DNA from: Paludibacter sp.
GTDB taxonomy: Bacteria; Bacteroidota; Bacteroidia; Bacteroidales; Paludibacteraceae
Length of the DNA stretch: 6,157 nt
Reading direction: 5' to 3'
NCBI GenBank assembly: GCA_031284665.1
Contig: JAITXR010000297.1
Coordinates: forward strand, 1-6,157
Shown here: positions 6,089 to 6,157 of the stretch, in pieces
Position numbering within the stretch: position 1 is the first letter of the stretch
Layout of the letters: the number at the start of each line of letters is the position of its first letter
Position numbers and translations under genes: made by a program
Notes under the pieces: model-generated
Databases searched by the model: none
What the model was told of the DNA's origin: nothing
Seen by the model: the letters and a program-made list of their open reading frames with translations, nothing else

Positions 6089-6157
6089 TGGGCGCTGAGG
6101 GATTCGAACCCCCGACCCCTCAGATGACTCGGAGTGCGCTGAACCAGCAGAGCTACG
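6089..6157 (-). tRNA. tRNA-like gene, 5' end outside window, amino acid not assignable, possibly decayed
   Basis: On the minus strand the T arm is canonical: GGGGG, loop UUCGAAU, CCCUC. It is followed by the acceptor strand AGCGCCC and discriminator A; CCA is not encoded, as is common in Bacteroidota. The D arm reads GUAGCUC, then UGCUGGUUCA, then GCGC, with the expected U8, A9 and GG of the D loop. The rest is odd: position 14 is U rather than A, the third D-stem pair is U-C, the anticodon stem CUCCG/CUGAG has a C-U mismatch, the loop AGUCAU has six bases instead of seven, and acceptor pair 7-66 is G-A. The only U that could serve as U33 is followed by CAU (Met or Ile2), but that reading is insecure. 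Only the first five or so acceptor bases are missing at the window edge. Clearly tRNA-derived; function doubtful. Confidence 0.72.

Overview
The window looks like Bacteroidota (Bacteroidetes) chromosome. The first gene ends in a type IX secretion system (T9SS) type A sorting domain, a system confined to that phylum. The promoter-like site before the second gene fits the Bacteroidota -7 consensus TAnnTTTG. There is no clear Shine-Dalgarno sequence, and the tRNA-like gene at the right edge does not encode its CCA. I cannot name a genus.

Left two thirds (1-4245, + strand): the 3' 4.2 kb of one very large secreted or cell-surface protein gene, whose start lies outside the window. The visible 1,414 residues run through GLUG-like motifs, two Ig-like segments, six ~83-residue Ig-like (Big-type) repeats, seven exactly 81-residue MBG-type repeats and the T9SS C-terminal sorting domain. 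It is a long rod of beta-sandwich modules delivered to the surface by T9SS; no catalytic domain is visible. A palindromic DNA element lies in frame inside the sorting domain. A strong Rho-independent terminator follows the gene.

Middle (4246-4426): a 181-bp gap with that terminator, a Bacteroidota-type -7 promoter element and three copies of an A/T-rich direct repeat around the promoter.

Right (4427-5944, + strand): a 505-residue Fic-family protein. It joins an N-terminal AbiEi-antitoxin-like winged-helix region to a class II Fic domain with an intact catalytic motif and an intact built-in inhibitory motif. A DNA-binding-like domain next to promoter repeats suggests autoregulation; this is inference.

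Right edge (5936-6157, - strand): a tRNA-like gene running off the window, with its own intrinsic terminator, followed by a doubtful 39-codon ORF that overlaps the end of the fic gene. The tRNA-like sequence departs from the canonical cloverleaf at several conserved places and may be a decayed copy. The surface-protein gene and the fic gene are separated by a terminator and look like independent transcription units.
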